Assembly: GCA_964526785.1 (NCBI GenBank)
Contig: CAZGMJ010000020.1
Coordinates: forward strand, 12,667 to 76,666
Reading direction: 5' to 3'
DNA: 64,000 nucleotides
Origin: CAZGMJ01 sp964526785
GTDB lineage: Bacteria; Planctomycetota; Phycisphaerae; Sedimentisphaerales; Anaerobacaceae
Shown: positions 34,639-42,165 of the stretch, in pieces
Layout: every line of letters begins with the position of its first letter
Position numbering within the stretch: the first letter of the stretch is position 1
The notes under the pieces: model-generated
Seen by the model: only the letters and a program-made list of their open reading frames with translations
Told to the model about the DNA's origin: nothing
Database searches by the model: none
Position numbers and translations under genes: made by a program

Positions 34639-35286
34639 ATGTTCACAGGACTTATAGAAGCAGTTTGCAGCGTCAAGTCGGCATCGAGCGGATCGAGCCC
34701 GGGCACGATGAATCTGTCGGTCCATCTCGGAAATCTGGCCGAAGATGCCCATCTGGGCGACAGCATTGCTGTAAACGGCGTCTGCCTGACCGTTTCCCGC
34801 CTGCAGGCCGAAGTCGCGACCTTCGAAGTCAGTTCTCAAACGCTCGCATCGTCCACGCTGGGCAACCTGCGAACGAGATCGAAAGTCAACGTCGAAAGGT
34901 CCCTCCGCGCCGACGGCCGTTTTGGCGGACATTTCGTACTGGGCCACGTTGACGGAACAGCCACGATCAAGGCAATCGATAAACGCGGCCAATTCGCCGA
35001 CTGGACATTCGAGACCTCAGCCGAACTGCTCGAACAGATCCTGCCAAAGGGTTCGGTCGCTGTCGACGGCATCAGTCTGACGGTCGCCCAATTGCGACCC
35101 AACGGCTTCACCGTCGCGACAATACCGGAAACCCTCGCCCGAACCACTCTGCGCGACGCGAAAATCGGAAATATCGTCAACATCGAGACGGATATAGTCG
35201 TAAAGACAGTAATAAAGCAGCTTGGCAACATATTGCCGGCCGACCGTGGATTAACGATTGAGAAGCTGCGAGAAATGGGGTATTAA
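34639..35286 (+). CDS. ribE: riboflavin synthase alpha subunit
   Basis: A 215-residue enzyme that dismutates two molecules of 6,7-dimethyl-8-ribityllumazine to riboflavin. It has two homologous lumazine-binding halves: MFTGLIEAV at the start, GDSIAVNGVCLTVS (40-53) in the first half and GSVAVDGISLTVAQ in the second, with GGHFVLGHVDG between. Both length and repeat structure fit the family. No other rib gene is in the window, and no FMN riboswitch precedes it. It is followed by pdxA after 30 bp, so vitamin B2 and B6 genes share a transcript. Confidence 0.96.
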   Translation: MFTGLIEAVCSVKSASSGSSPGTMNLSVHLGNLAEDAHLGDSIAVNGVCLTVSRLQAEVATFEVSSQTLASSTLGNLRTRSKVNVERSLRADGRFGGHFVLGHVDGTATIKAIDKRGQFADWTFETSAELLEQILPKGSVAVDGISLTVAQLRPNGFTVATIPETLARTTLRDAKIGNIVNIETDIVVKTVIKQLGNILPADRGLTIEKLREMGY

Positions 35287-35316
35287 GCCCTGCCTGAGAC
35301 AAGAGATCCCTGTTTG

Positions 35317-36372
35317 ATGAGCAAAAACGGCGACAATGCGATCACGGAACAGCCTGTCATCGGCGTTACGATGGGCGACCCGGCGGGCATCGGACCCGAA
35401 GTCCTCGTCAAGGCTTTGGCTGACCCCGAAGTGCGCAAAGCCGCCCGATTCGTTATCTTCGGCATGAACGAGCAGCTTTGTTATGTCGCAGATGCCGCGG
35501 AAATCGAACCTTTCTGGGGCCGCCATCAGCACGAAAAAATCCGCCGCGACTATCCGTGTAAGGTGGTCGTCGCAGACTATGACGAGTATTCCATGCCTTC
35601 GTGGATACGACGCCCCAGCAAGCCCGGCGGAGAAGCATCGCTTCGCTTCTGTCTGGATGCCATCGAAGCGGCCCGCAACGACCTGATCGACGCCTTGGTA
35701 ACCGCCCCTATCAGCAAGAGAAGCTGGAAGATGGCCGGCGGCGAATGGCCGGGGCATACGGAAATGCTGGCCGCCCGCTGTAAATCGCGAAGAAAGGTCA
35801 TGATGTTCGTCGCAGGCCCGCTCCGCGTAGCGCTGGCGACCATTCACGAGGCCCTGTTCGAGATCCGGCACAAGTTCACGATCGGCTGCGTCTTCGAGCC
35901 CATCGACCTGCTCAACGACGCCCTCAAGGACTATTTCGACATCGAGAACCCTCAAATCGGCGTTGCAGCACTCAATCCACATGCTGGCGAAGCGGGCCAG
36001 TTCGGCGATGAAGAGGACCGCATCATCACCCCGGCCATCATGCTCGCTCAGGAACAGGGCATCGAATGCAGGGGGCCGTTCCCTGCCGACACACTGTTTC
36101 CGCGGGCCGCCGCAGGCGAATTCGACGGCGTTGTCGCTATGTACCACGATCAGGGCATGATTCCCGTCAAGCTGCTCGCTCCGGGCCGGGCGGTCAACAT
36201 CACCATAGGTATCCCGATCATCCGCACCTCGCCCGCTCACGGCACTGCCTTCGACATCGCCGGACGCAACTGCGCCGACCCGGCCAGCATGAAGTCCGCC
36301 CTGCTGACCGCCGCCCGGATGGCCAGAACCAGGCGGGCACGTCAATGCGTCGACAGCCGCGCCGATAGATAG
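35317..36372 (+). CDS. pdxA: 4-hydroxythreonine-4-phosphate dehydrogenase PdxA
   Basis: A 351-residue NAD-dependent dehydrogenase of the DXP-dependent pyridoxal phosphate route. GVTMGDPAGIGPE opens the protein; PGHTEMLA, ALNPHAGE and MYHDQG supply the three metal-binding histidines; GPFPADTLF and SPAHGTAFDIAG are further family signatures. ATG 35317 is used in place of the in-frame TTG at 35314. The product is joined by PdxJ with DXP, which dxs at 25-27 kb provides. rsmA follows after 5 bp, the same pdxA-rsmA order as in Escherichia coli. Confidence 0.96.
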   Translation: MSKNGDNAITEQPVIGVTMGDPAGIGPEVLVKALADPEVRKAARFVIFGMNEQLCYVADAAEIEPFWGRHQHEKIRRDYPCKVVVADYDEYSMPSWIRRPSKPGGEASLRFCLDAIEAARNDLIDALVTAPISKRSWKMAGGEWPGHTEMLAARCKSRRKVMMFVAGPLRVALATIHEALFEIRHKFTIGCVFEPIDLLNDALKDYFDIENPQIGVAALNPHAGEAGQFGDEEDRIITPAIMLAQEQGIECRGPFPADTLFPRAAAGEFDGVVAMYHDQGMIPVKLLAPGRAVNITIGIPIIRTSPAHGTAFDIAGRNCADPASMKSALLTAARMARTRRARQCVDSRADR

Positions 36373-36377
36373 CAGCC

Positions 36378-37286
36378 ATGCAGGGCAAACGCAGAATCCA
36401 GCAATTGCTTGCAGCCGCCGGGGCACGCCCCAACAAACGGCTCGGCCAGAACTTCCTGATCGACCTCAATCTCATTCGCCTGCTCGTCAAAGCCGCCCAG
36501 GTAAGCCCCGATGACGTCGTTCTGGAGGTCGGCTGCGGAACCGGCTCGTTGACTCAGGAACTGGCTGCAAAGGCGGCTCATGTAATCGCCGTTGAATACG
36601 ACCGCACGCTGGCCCGGATAGCCCGCGAGCAGTTGGCCGGCGCGGACAATGTCCGGATTCTTCAATGCGACGCTTTGGAGAACAAGAATACTCTGGATCG
36701 GCGCGTCGTGCAGGCACTCCAAATCGCCGGTCAACGCTCGCCCGGCCGCACAATGCTTGTCGCGAACCTGCCGTACAATGTGGCCTCGCCGCTGATGATC
36801 AACCTTGTTGCGGGTCCGATTGCCATCGACGCCATGTACGTAACCGTCCAGAAAGAAGTCGCCCTGCGGATGACCGCCGGACCGGGCAAGTCAGATTATG
36901 GCCCACTCAGCATCGCGCTGGCCGCTGCCGGTTCCAGCCGTATTCTGCGAACCCTCAAGCCGAGCGTCTTCTGGCCGTCCCCGCAGGTCGATTCGGCCTT
37001 TGTCGAGTTCGTCACAGACTCAGGCACTCGAGCGCAAATACAGGATTTCAAACTACTTATGGACGTCGTGAGCCTGTTCATGGGCCATCGCAGAAAAACG
37101 ATACGAGCCTGCACGAAACTGGCCGAAGACAAACTGGCCCAAATCGACCACTGGCCTGCGATCTTTGCTCAATGCGACATAGACCCCGCGAGCCGACCTG
37201 AACAGATCCCGCCCCAGCAATACGTGAAACTGGCAAATCGCTGCCGGGACGTGCTGTCCGACAAGCCGAATAGCGACCCGATATAG
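36378..37286 (+). CDS. rsmA: 16S rRNA dimethyladenosine transferase RsmA (KsgA)
   Basis: 302 residues. RsmA dimethylates A1518 and A1519 in helix 45 of 16S rRNA during small-subunit maturation. Motifs: NKRLGQNFLID near the N-terminus, LEVGCGTGSLT (SAM motif I), the catalytic NLPYN, FWPSPQVDSAF and GHRRKTI in the C-terminal domain. Length is slightly above the usual 270. It starts 5 bp after pdxA. A possible terminator lies directly downstream, ending the ribE-pdxA-rsmA transcript. Confidence 0.97.
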   Translation: MQGKRRIQQLLAAAGARPNKRLGQNFLIDLNLIRLLVKAAQVSPDDVVLEVGCGTGSLTQELAAKAAHVIAVEYDRTLARIAREQLAGADNVRILQCDALENKNTLDRRVVQALQIAGQRSPGRTMLVANLPYNVASPLMINLVAGPIAIDAMYVTVQKEVALRMTAGPGKSDYGPLSIALAAAGSSRILRTLKPSVFWPSPQVDSAFVEFVTDSGTRAQIQDFKLLMDVVSLFMGHRRKTIRACTKLAEDKLAQIDHWPAIFAQCDIDPASRPEQIPPQQYVKLANRCRDVLSDKPNSDPI

Positions 37287-37292
37287 CAAATC

Positions 37293-37329
37293 AAGCGGCC
37301 CTGGAACCGACGGCCCACTCCGGCCGCTT
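37293..37329 (+). terminator. probable terminator after rsmA
   Basis: AAGCGGCC (37293-37300) and GGCCGCTT (37322-37329) form a perfect 8 bp stem with a 21-base loop, seven bases after the rsmA stop codon. The following sequence, CATCTTATCC, is only moderately T-rich and the loop is long, so termination efficiency is uncertain. Confidence 0.45.
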
Positions 37330-37374
37330 CATCTTATCCAACCTGTGCAAAGGGCCAATATCAACGCAGTTTCT

Positions 37375-37403
37375 TTGCAATTTTCCCTCAATAGCGGTAT
37401 AAT
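37375..37403 (+). promoter_or_regulatory. sigma-70-type promoter of the pseudopilin cluster
   Basis: TTGCAA at 37375-37380, 17 bases, then a perfect TATAAT at 37398-37403. The start near 37410 leaves a leader of about 130 bases before the first pseudopilin gene, long enough for regulation, though I see no known element in it. Confidence 0.6.
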
Positions 37404-37542
37404 GATGGTGGCTGAACAGCAAAGGGAGCGGAGGAGACGTAAAAGAGCCAAATTCGGCCAAACAGGTGGAACAGGAAGGCCGGACGGCGCATCTTGTTAG
37501 GTACATGGGTGGACTTTTTTGTTTTGACGTGGGGTAGATGGT

Positions 37543-38361
37543 ATGACCAAGCGCAGAGCCTTTACACTGATTGAACTGTTGGTCGTCATTGCAATCATTG
37601 CCGTTTTAATGGCGATCCTGATGCCCGCACTGCAACGCGTAAAAGAACAAGCCGCATCCGTCAAGTGTCTGGCGGGAATGCGTCAGTGGGGCCTCATCTT
37701 TGCGATGTACACCGACGAAAACGACGGCAAATTTCCCCGCGGACAGGGTTCTCAGGGCTTTTGGTGGCTTGCGGATTTGCCTGCGAAAGACCAGAGCCGC
37801 ATCCAGAATCCGCTGTGGTTTTGCCCCTCGGCTGAAAAGCCCATCATTGATGAAAACGGCCAGCGCATCGACAGCTTCAATATTTTCAACGCCTGGGGCA
37901 TATTCACGCGCAGCAATTTCAACGGCCTATGTGATGACGGCGTAGCGGGCAGTTACGGCATCAACGGGTATTGCCTGAGCACGCCTCCGGGCGGGAATTT
38001 TGAAGGCGGCCGTCAAACCGCAAACAACTGGAGGACCCCCCGAATCAAGGGGGCCGGCTACGTTCCGCTGCTGGTCGAAGCCCTGCGATTCGACCTGTGG
38101 CCCCTGGAAACCGATCCGCCCGCTCAGTACGAGTTCGAGGGCTGGTCCGGCGGCAACCACATGGCGCGATGCTGCATCAATCGCCATAACGGCTTCATAA
38201 ACACCCTGTTCTGCGACTACTCGGCCAGAAAAGTCGGCCTCAAAGAACTCTGGACCCTCAAATGGCACAGGCAGTTCAACACCACCAACAACTGGACCAC
38301 CGCGGGAGGTGTCCAGTCAGGCGACTGGCCCGAATGGCTCAGACCCTATAAGGATTATTGA
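37543..38361 (+). CDS. prepilin-like protein, type A (first copy)
   Basis: 272 residues. A type IV prepilin leader, MTKRRA followed by FTLIELLVVIAIIAVLM, places the PilD cleavage site after Ala6, where Gly is usual; the conserved Glu at mature position 5 is present. The helix is followed by MPALQRVKEQAASVKCLAGMRQW, the standard start of planctomycete pseudopilins. The rest is a globular domain with several Cys and Trp. Near the C-terminus NRHNGFINTLFCDY has the H-X9-D spacing of the H-X9-DG pseudopilin motif but with Tyr in place of Gly. It ends LRPYKDY, as in the copy at 39510-40328. Its role is in a type II secretion/type IV pilus-like machine or a surface protein; none of the assembly genes are near. 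Confidence 0.85.
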   Translation: MTKRRAFTLIELLVVIAIIAVLMAILMPALQRVKEQAASVKCLAGMRQWGLIFAMYTDENDGKFPRGQGSQGFWWLADLPAKDQSRIQNPLWFCPSAEKPIIDENGQRIDSFNIFNAWGIFTRSNFNGLCDDGVAGSYGINGYCLSTPPGGNFEGGRQTANNWRTPRIKGAGYVPLLVEALRFDLWPLETDPPAQYEFEGWSGGNHMARCCINRHNGFINTLFCDYSARKVGLKELWTLKWHRQFNTTNNWTTAGGVQSGDWPEWLRPYKDY

Positions 38362-38461
38362 TCCGCCGAACAATTGCGAGAATATCACATAAGACGAGAC
38401 AAAAATTGTAGAACGCAGTTATGCGACGCAGCAAACTGCTGATACGGAGATGCCAGGTGAA

Positions 38462-39232
38462 ATGAAACAGACAAAAGGATTTACACTTATCGAATTACTC
38501 GTCGTCATCGCGATCATTGCAATATTGATGGCGATACTGATGCCCGCCCTGCAGCGAGCCCGCGAACAGGGCAAACGCGCAGTCTGCCTGGGCAACCTAA
38601 AACAGCTTACGCTCGCGTGGACGATGTATGCCGACGACAACGACGGAAAAATAGTCAACGGCGATACCGAAGAATACGGCGTCGATCCTCAGAACCCGGC
38701 TTGGGTCAAGAAGGACTGGGCCGCTGGCACCACCCTGGACGAAAAAGAGCGAGCGATCACACAAGGCGCACTCTTCCCCTATACAAGAACGCTTGATGTC
38801 TATCACTGTCCGACCGGCCGAAGTATTCAAAACGAATTACGAATGTATTCCATCGTCGATTCGATGAACTGCAAAGGATGGTCTGGCGGCGATATGCAGG
38901 TCAAAAAGATCCTTAGCCGAGCGGAAATCCGACAATCGGGGCTTACCTTTGTCTTTCTTGATGACGGCGGCACCGGCGGATCTACTCTGGGCGGCTGGAC
39001 CGTCTACCGCAAGATCGACCGCTGGTGGGATCCCCCGCCAATCCGGCACGGCGAGGGTACAACCTTCAGCTTCGCCGACGGCCACGCCGAGCATCGCAAA
39101 TGGAAAGATATGCGAACCGTCGAGTTCGGTCGAGAAATGCAGGCATTCTCTCCGCAAGGTAGCCAGGACGGCAATGAGGATATCCGATGGTGCCAGCGGG
39201 GCGCCTGGCGGCCTGAAACGTACACGGACTGA
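38462..39232 (+). CDS. prepilin-like protein, type B with H-X9-DG motif (first copy)
   Basis: 256 residues from ATG 38462; ATG 38450 is also in frame. MKQTKG is the leader and cleavage should occur before FTLIELLVVIAIIAIL, with the standard Gly at -1. MPALQRAREQGKRAVCLGNLKQL follows. RHGEGTTFSFADG near residue 200 is the H-X9-DG motif of planctomycete pseudopilins, followed by HAEHRKWKDMRT. It shares its C-terminal half with the gene at 40356-41207 (WWDPPPIRHGEG versus WWDDPAVRHGDG). It lies 100 bp after the type A gene. A terminator follows at 39266-39297. Confidence 0.85.
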   Translation: MKQTKGFTLIELLVVIAIIAILMAILMPALQRAREQGKRAVCLGNLKQLTLAWTMYADDNDGKIVNGDTEEYGVDPQNPAWVKKDWAAGTTLDEKERAITQGALFPYTRTLDVYHCPTGRSIQNELRMYSIVDSMNCKGWSGGDMQVKKILSRAEIRQSGLTFVFLDDGGTGGSTLGGWTVYRKIDRWWDPPPIRHGEGTTFSFADGHAEHRKWKDMRTVEFGREMQAFSPQGSQDGNEDIRWCQRGAWRPETYTD

Positions 39233-39265
39233 TGCATACTGAATCCTGGAATTGTGGCAAGACGC

Positions 39266-39297
39266 GAGCCGTTGCGATTGTAACGGCTCTCTTTCGA
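39266..39297 (+). terminator. intrinsic terminator after the first pseudopilin pair
   Basis: GAGCCGTT (39266-39273), an 8-base loop, AACGGCTC (39282-39289), then TCTCTTTC. The 8 bp stem is perfect, 34 bases after the stop codon. It suggests the two pseudopilin pairs are separately transcribed or that read-through is reduced. Confidence 0.65.
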
Positions 39298-39509
39298 TGA
39301 ACACCGAATCAAACACAGGTCGGGAGGAAGTGCAAACACCAAGTGGGATGTCGGTCCTGAAGCAATGATCTTCCTCTGCGTGTCGACAACGTTGATCTCG
39401 TTGAGGTAGATGGGTACTATGATGATATAGCCCGGCCTGTCTAAAGGCCATGGGACGAACTCGATATCGGGCTCCGGCCCGACTTCTACTGGCAGGAGGC
39501 GCGCGAAAG

Positions 39510-40328
39510 GTGACAAAGAAGGCATTCACGCTGATAGAGCTTTTGGTCGTTATCGCGATCATTGCTCTGCTGCTGGCCATCCTCATGCCCGCGCTGCAGC
39601 GGGTCAAGAAGCAGGCCAAGTCCGTCGTCTGCCAGGCGCACCTCAAGCAATGGGCGACCATATTCGCCATGTACACCGACGACAACAACAGCAGATTCCC
39701 CGAGCGCAAGAGCGGTTCGGACGCATACGGCCGATGGATGGACTCGATGGAGGAATACTACATTACCGCCGAGGACATCCGCTGCTGCCCCACCGCCACC
39801 AAACTCGCGTGCGAAATACCCGCCCCGGGCGCGGACATCAACGGCGATACGACCACCGCATGGGGCAGGCTGTGGGCTACCTCCGGCCGCACCGAAGGCT
39901 TCTATGGCAGCTACGGAATCAACGGCTATCTCTACGTACCCGTCGGCAGTGCCGTCTACGGAAAACCCGCCGAACGATTCTGGAAGACCCCGCTGGTCAG
40001 CGGCGCAAGCAGAATACCCATGTTCCTCGATAGCTGGTTCTGGTGCGGCTGGGTGGACGATACCGACACGCCGCCCGAATACGAAGGCCACCGAAAATCC
40101 GGCGACGCAGATTCGATCAATCGCTTCTGTATCAACCGCCACGCCGGTGGAATCAACGCCGCCTTCCTGGACTACACCGTCAGAAAGGTCGATCTCAAGG
40201 AGCTGTTCACATTCAAATGGAATCGACACTACAACACCGCCAACCGCTGGACGCGGGCGGGCGGCGCAACTCCCGATGACTGGAGCAACTGGGGCAACGG
40301 CTGGCTGGCGCCCTTCAAAGATTATTGA
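39510..40328 (+). CDS. prepilin-like protein, type A (second copy)
   Basis: 272 residues from GTG 39510, with AGGAGG ten bases upstream; the frame continues 60 bases further upstream but that part has no prepilin character. The leader MTKKA (GTG read as Met) ends in Ala before FTLIELLVVIAIIALLLA. The body matches the first type A protein: GSYGINGY in the middle, NRHAGGINAAFLDY (H-X9-DY) and KWNRHYNTANRWTRAGG near the end, closing with APFKDY. Both type A proteins are therefore paralogues with the same Tyr substitution. No partner genes other than the type B neighbours are visible. Confidence 0.83.
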   Translation: MTKKAFTLIELLVVIAIIALLLAILMPALQRVKKQAKSVVCQAHLKQWATIFAMYTDDNNSRFPERKSGSDAYGRWMDSMEEYYITAEDIRCCPTATKLACEIPAPGADINGDTTTAWGRLWATSGRTEGFYGSYGINGYLYVPVGSAVYGKPAERFWKTPLVSGASRIPMFLDSWFWCGWVDDTDTPPEYEGHRKSGDADSINRFCINRHAGGINAAFLDYTVRKVDLKELFTFKWNRHYNTANRWTRAGGATPDDWSNWGNGWLAPFKDY

Positions 40329-40355
40329 TAACTTCACCCATTAGCAGGTGCCATC

Positions 40356-41207
40356 ATGCGCAGAACAAAAGGTTTTACACTTATTGAACTGCTCGTCGTA
40401 ATCGCCATCATCGCCGTGCTCATGGCGATCCTTATGCCCGCTCTCAAGCGTGCGAAGGAACAGGGCCAGCGCGCCGTCTGTCTGGCGCACATGAAACAAC
40501 TCACCATGGCCTGGATACTCTACGCCGACGACAATGACGACAAAATCGTCAACGGCGCTACCGGCTGGGACCGCGGTCCTAACGATGCCAGACACCCGGA
40601 CGAAAAACCCTGGGTCGGCGTCTGCTGGCACCCCAATTACCAGAACGGCGAACAACTGCCCGAAGAAGAACAGATACTGGCCATCCGAAGCGGCGCCCTC
40701 TGGCCCTATTGCCGGGACCTCGATCTCTACCGCTGCCCGACGGGCTACCGCGGAGAGATGCTCACATACGCCATCGTGCACTCGATGAACGGCAACCCTC
40801 CGGACGGCACCTACGACGTTTCCGGCGGCATTCGCGTACCCAGGCAGGAAGGCAATACGTGGCTCTGGATCAAAAAACGCTCGCAGATATACAGCCCTGC
40901 GCCCGCCAGACGCATGGTATTCGTCGACGAAGGCTGGGTGACATCGTTCAGCTATGCGGTGCGATACACCCAGGAGACGTGGTGGGACGACCCGGCCGTG
41001 CGCCACGGCGACGGCTCCAACTTCGCGTTCGCCGACGGCCACAGTGAATACTGGAAGTGGAAAGGAATCGGCACTATTCAACAGGGCCGCGAGCGAGATC
41101 GTTCCCACCCGGGCAATTTCCAGCCGCAAACCGCCGCCGACCACGAAGATCTCTACCGGATGCAGCGTGCCGTCTACGGCCGTCTCGGATATGCGCCCAC
41201 CCATTGA
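40356..41207 (+). CDS. prepilin-like protein, type B with H-X9-DG motif (second copy)
   Basis: 283 residues. Leader MRRTKG with Gly at -1, then FTLIELLVVIAIIAVLM. MPALKRAKEQGQRAVCLAHMKQL follows. The C-terminal half repeats that of the first type B protein: WWDDPAVRHGDGSNFAFADG carries H-X9-DG, then HSEYWKWKGIGTIQQGRERD. CAGGTG lies six bases before ATG 40356, and the gene begins 27 bp after the second type A gene, so the two are co-transcribed. It is convergent with the fumarase gene at 41250. Confidence 0.85.
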   Translation: MRRTKGFTLIELLVVIAIIAVLMAILMPALKRAKEQGQRAVCLAHMKQLTMAWILYADDNDDKIVNGATGWDRGPNDARHPDEKPWVGVCWHPNYQNGEQLPEEEQILAIRSGALWPYCRDLDLYRCPTGYRGEMLTYAIVHSMNGNPPDGTYDVSGGIRVPRQEGNTWLWIKKRSQIYSPAPARRMVFVDEGWVTSFSYAVRYTQETWWDDPAVRHGDGSNFAFADGHSEYWKWKGIGTIQQGRERDRSHPGNFQPQTAADHEDLYRMQRAVYGRLGYAPTH

Positions 41208-41249
41208 CACCGCGCAGCTATCCGTCCGCCAGCCAATGGAGCCCGCACG

Positions 41250-42113
41250 TTACAGGACCGCACTCTTGTGCCGATGGCTGTGACATTCGATGTTTACGGC
41301 TACCGGCAGCGACGCAATGTGGCACGGCGCCGTCTCTACCGCCACGCCGAGAGCGGTTGTATCGCCCCCGAAGCCCTGTGGACCGACGCCCAGTTGGTTG
41401 ATCTGCGAGAGCATTTCTCGTTCCAGCTCCGCATAGAATCCCTGCCCGTGTGGTCGCCCGATCTCGCGCAGCAAAGCCCGCTTGCTCAGCAGACAACTGC
41501 TCTCGAAATCCCCGCCGATCCCCACGCCCACCACAAACGGCGGACACGCATCGGCTCCGGCCTGCCGAACCACTTCCACAACCCACGCCACGACCTCGCC
41601 CGCCTCGGCCGTCGGCTTGAACATGCGAAACTGGCTCTTGTTCTCACAGCCGCCCCCCTTGAGCATAACCGTCAACCGCAACCGGTCGCCCCCTGCAAAC
41701 CGGTGATGCAGCACTGCGGGCGTATTCGTGCCTGTATTCAGCCGCTCGTGCAAAGGCTCGGCCACGATACTCTTACGTAAATAGCCATTCTCATAGCCAC
41801 TCGCAACTCCCGCGTTTATGGCGTCATCAAGCAAAGCCGGTTCGCCCGTCTCCGCGTCGATAACCGTCGTCCCAACTCCCTGGTCGGCAAACACAACCGT
41901 CAGTCCGGTATCCTGGCACAGCGGTATCCGCTCATCGGCCGCAATGCGAGCGTTCTCGATAAGTTGCTTCAGTATATTGCGGGCCGTCGGATCGGACTCC
42001 TTCCCCGCCGCCTGCTCGATCGCCCTCAAGACGTCTTCAGGCAGTTCGTGGGCCGCCGCCGCACAGAGACCTTCCACCGTATCGGCGATTTTCTGCAACG
42101 CTATGGTGCGCAT
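41250..42113 (-). CDS. class I fumarate hydratase, alpha subunit
   Basis: 287 residues. This is the N-terminal domain of iron-sulfur hydro-lyases (fumarase class I, or L(+)-tartrate dehydratase alpha). Cys66 in LCQDTG, Cys156 in GGGCENKS and Cys207 in FESSCLLSK are placed to bind the oxygen-sensitive [4Fe-4S] cluster. The beta domain or subunit that completes the enzyme is normally encoded directly downstream; here the gene ends 42 bp from a convergent pseudopilin gene, so the beta subunit must be elsewhere. ATG 42113 has GGGAG eight bases upstream. It lies 52 bp after the beta-propeller gene on the same strand. Tartrate versus fumarate specificity cannot be told. Confidence 0.85.
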   Translation of the reverse strand: MRTIALQKIADTVEGLCAAAAHELPEDVLRAIEQAAGKESDPTARNILKQLIENARIAADERIPLCQDTGLTVVFADQGVGTTVIDAETGEPALLDDAINAGVASGYENGYLRKSIVAEPLHERLNTGTNTPAVLHHRFAGGDRLRLTVMLKGGGCENKSQFRMFKPTAEAGEVVAWVVEVVRQAGADACPPFVVGVGIGGDFESSCLLSKRALLREIGRPHGQGFYAELEREMLSQINQLGVGPQGFGGDTTALGVAVETAPCHIASLPVAVNIECHSHRHKSAVL

Positions 42114-42165
42114 GTACACACTCCCGCAAGAGCAACATTCAATCGCCCTCGTGACGGACTTCAAG

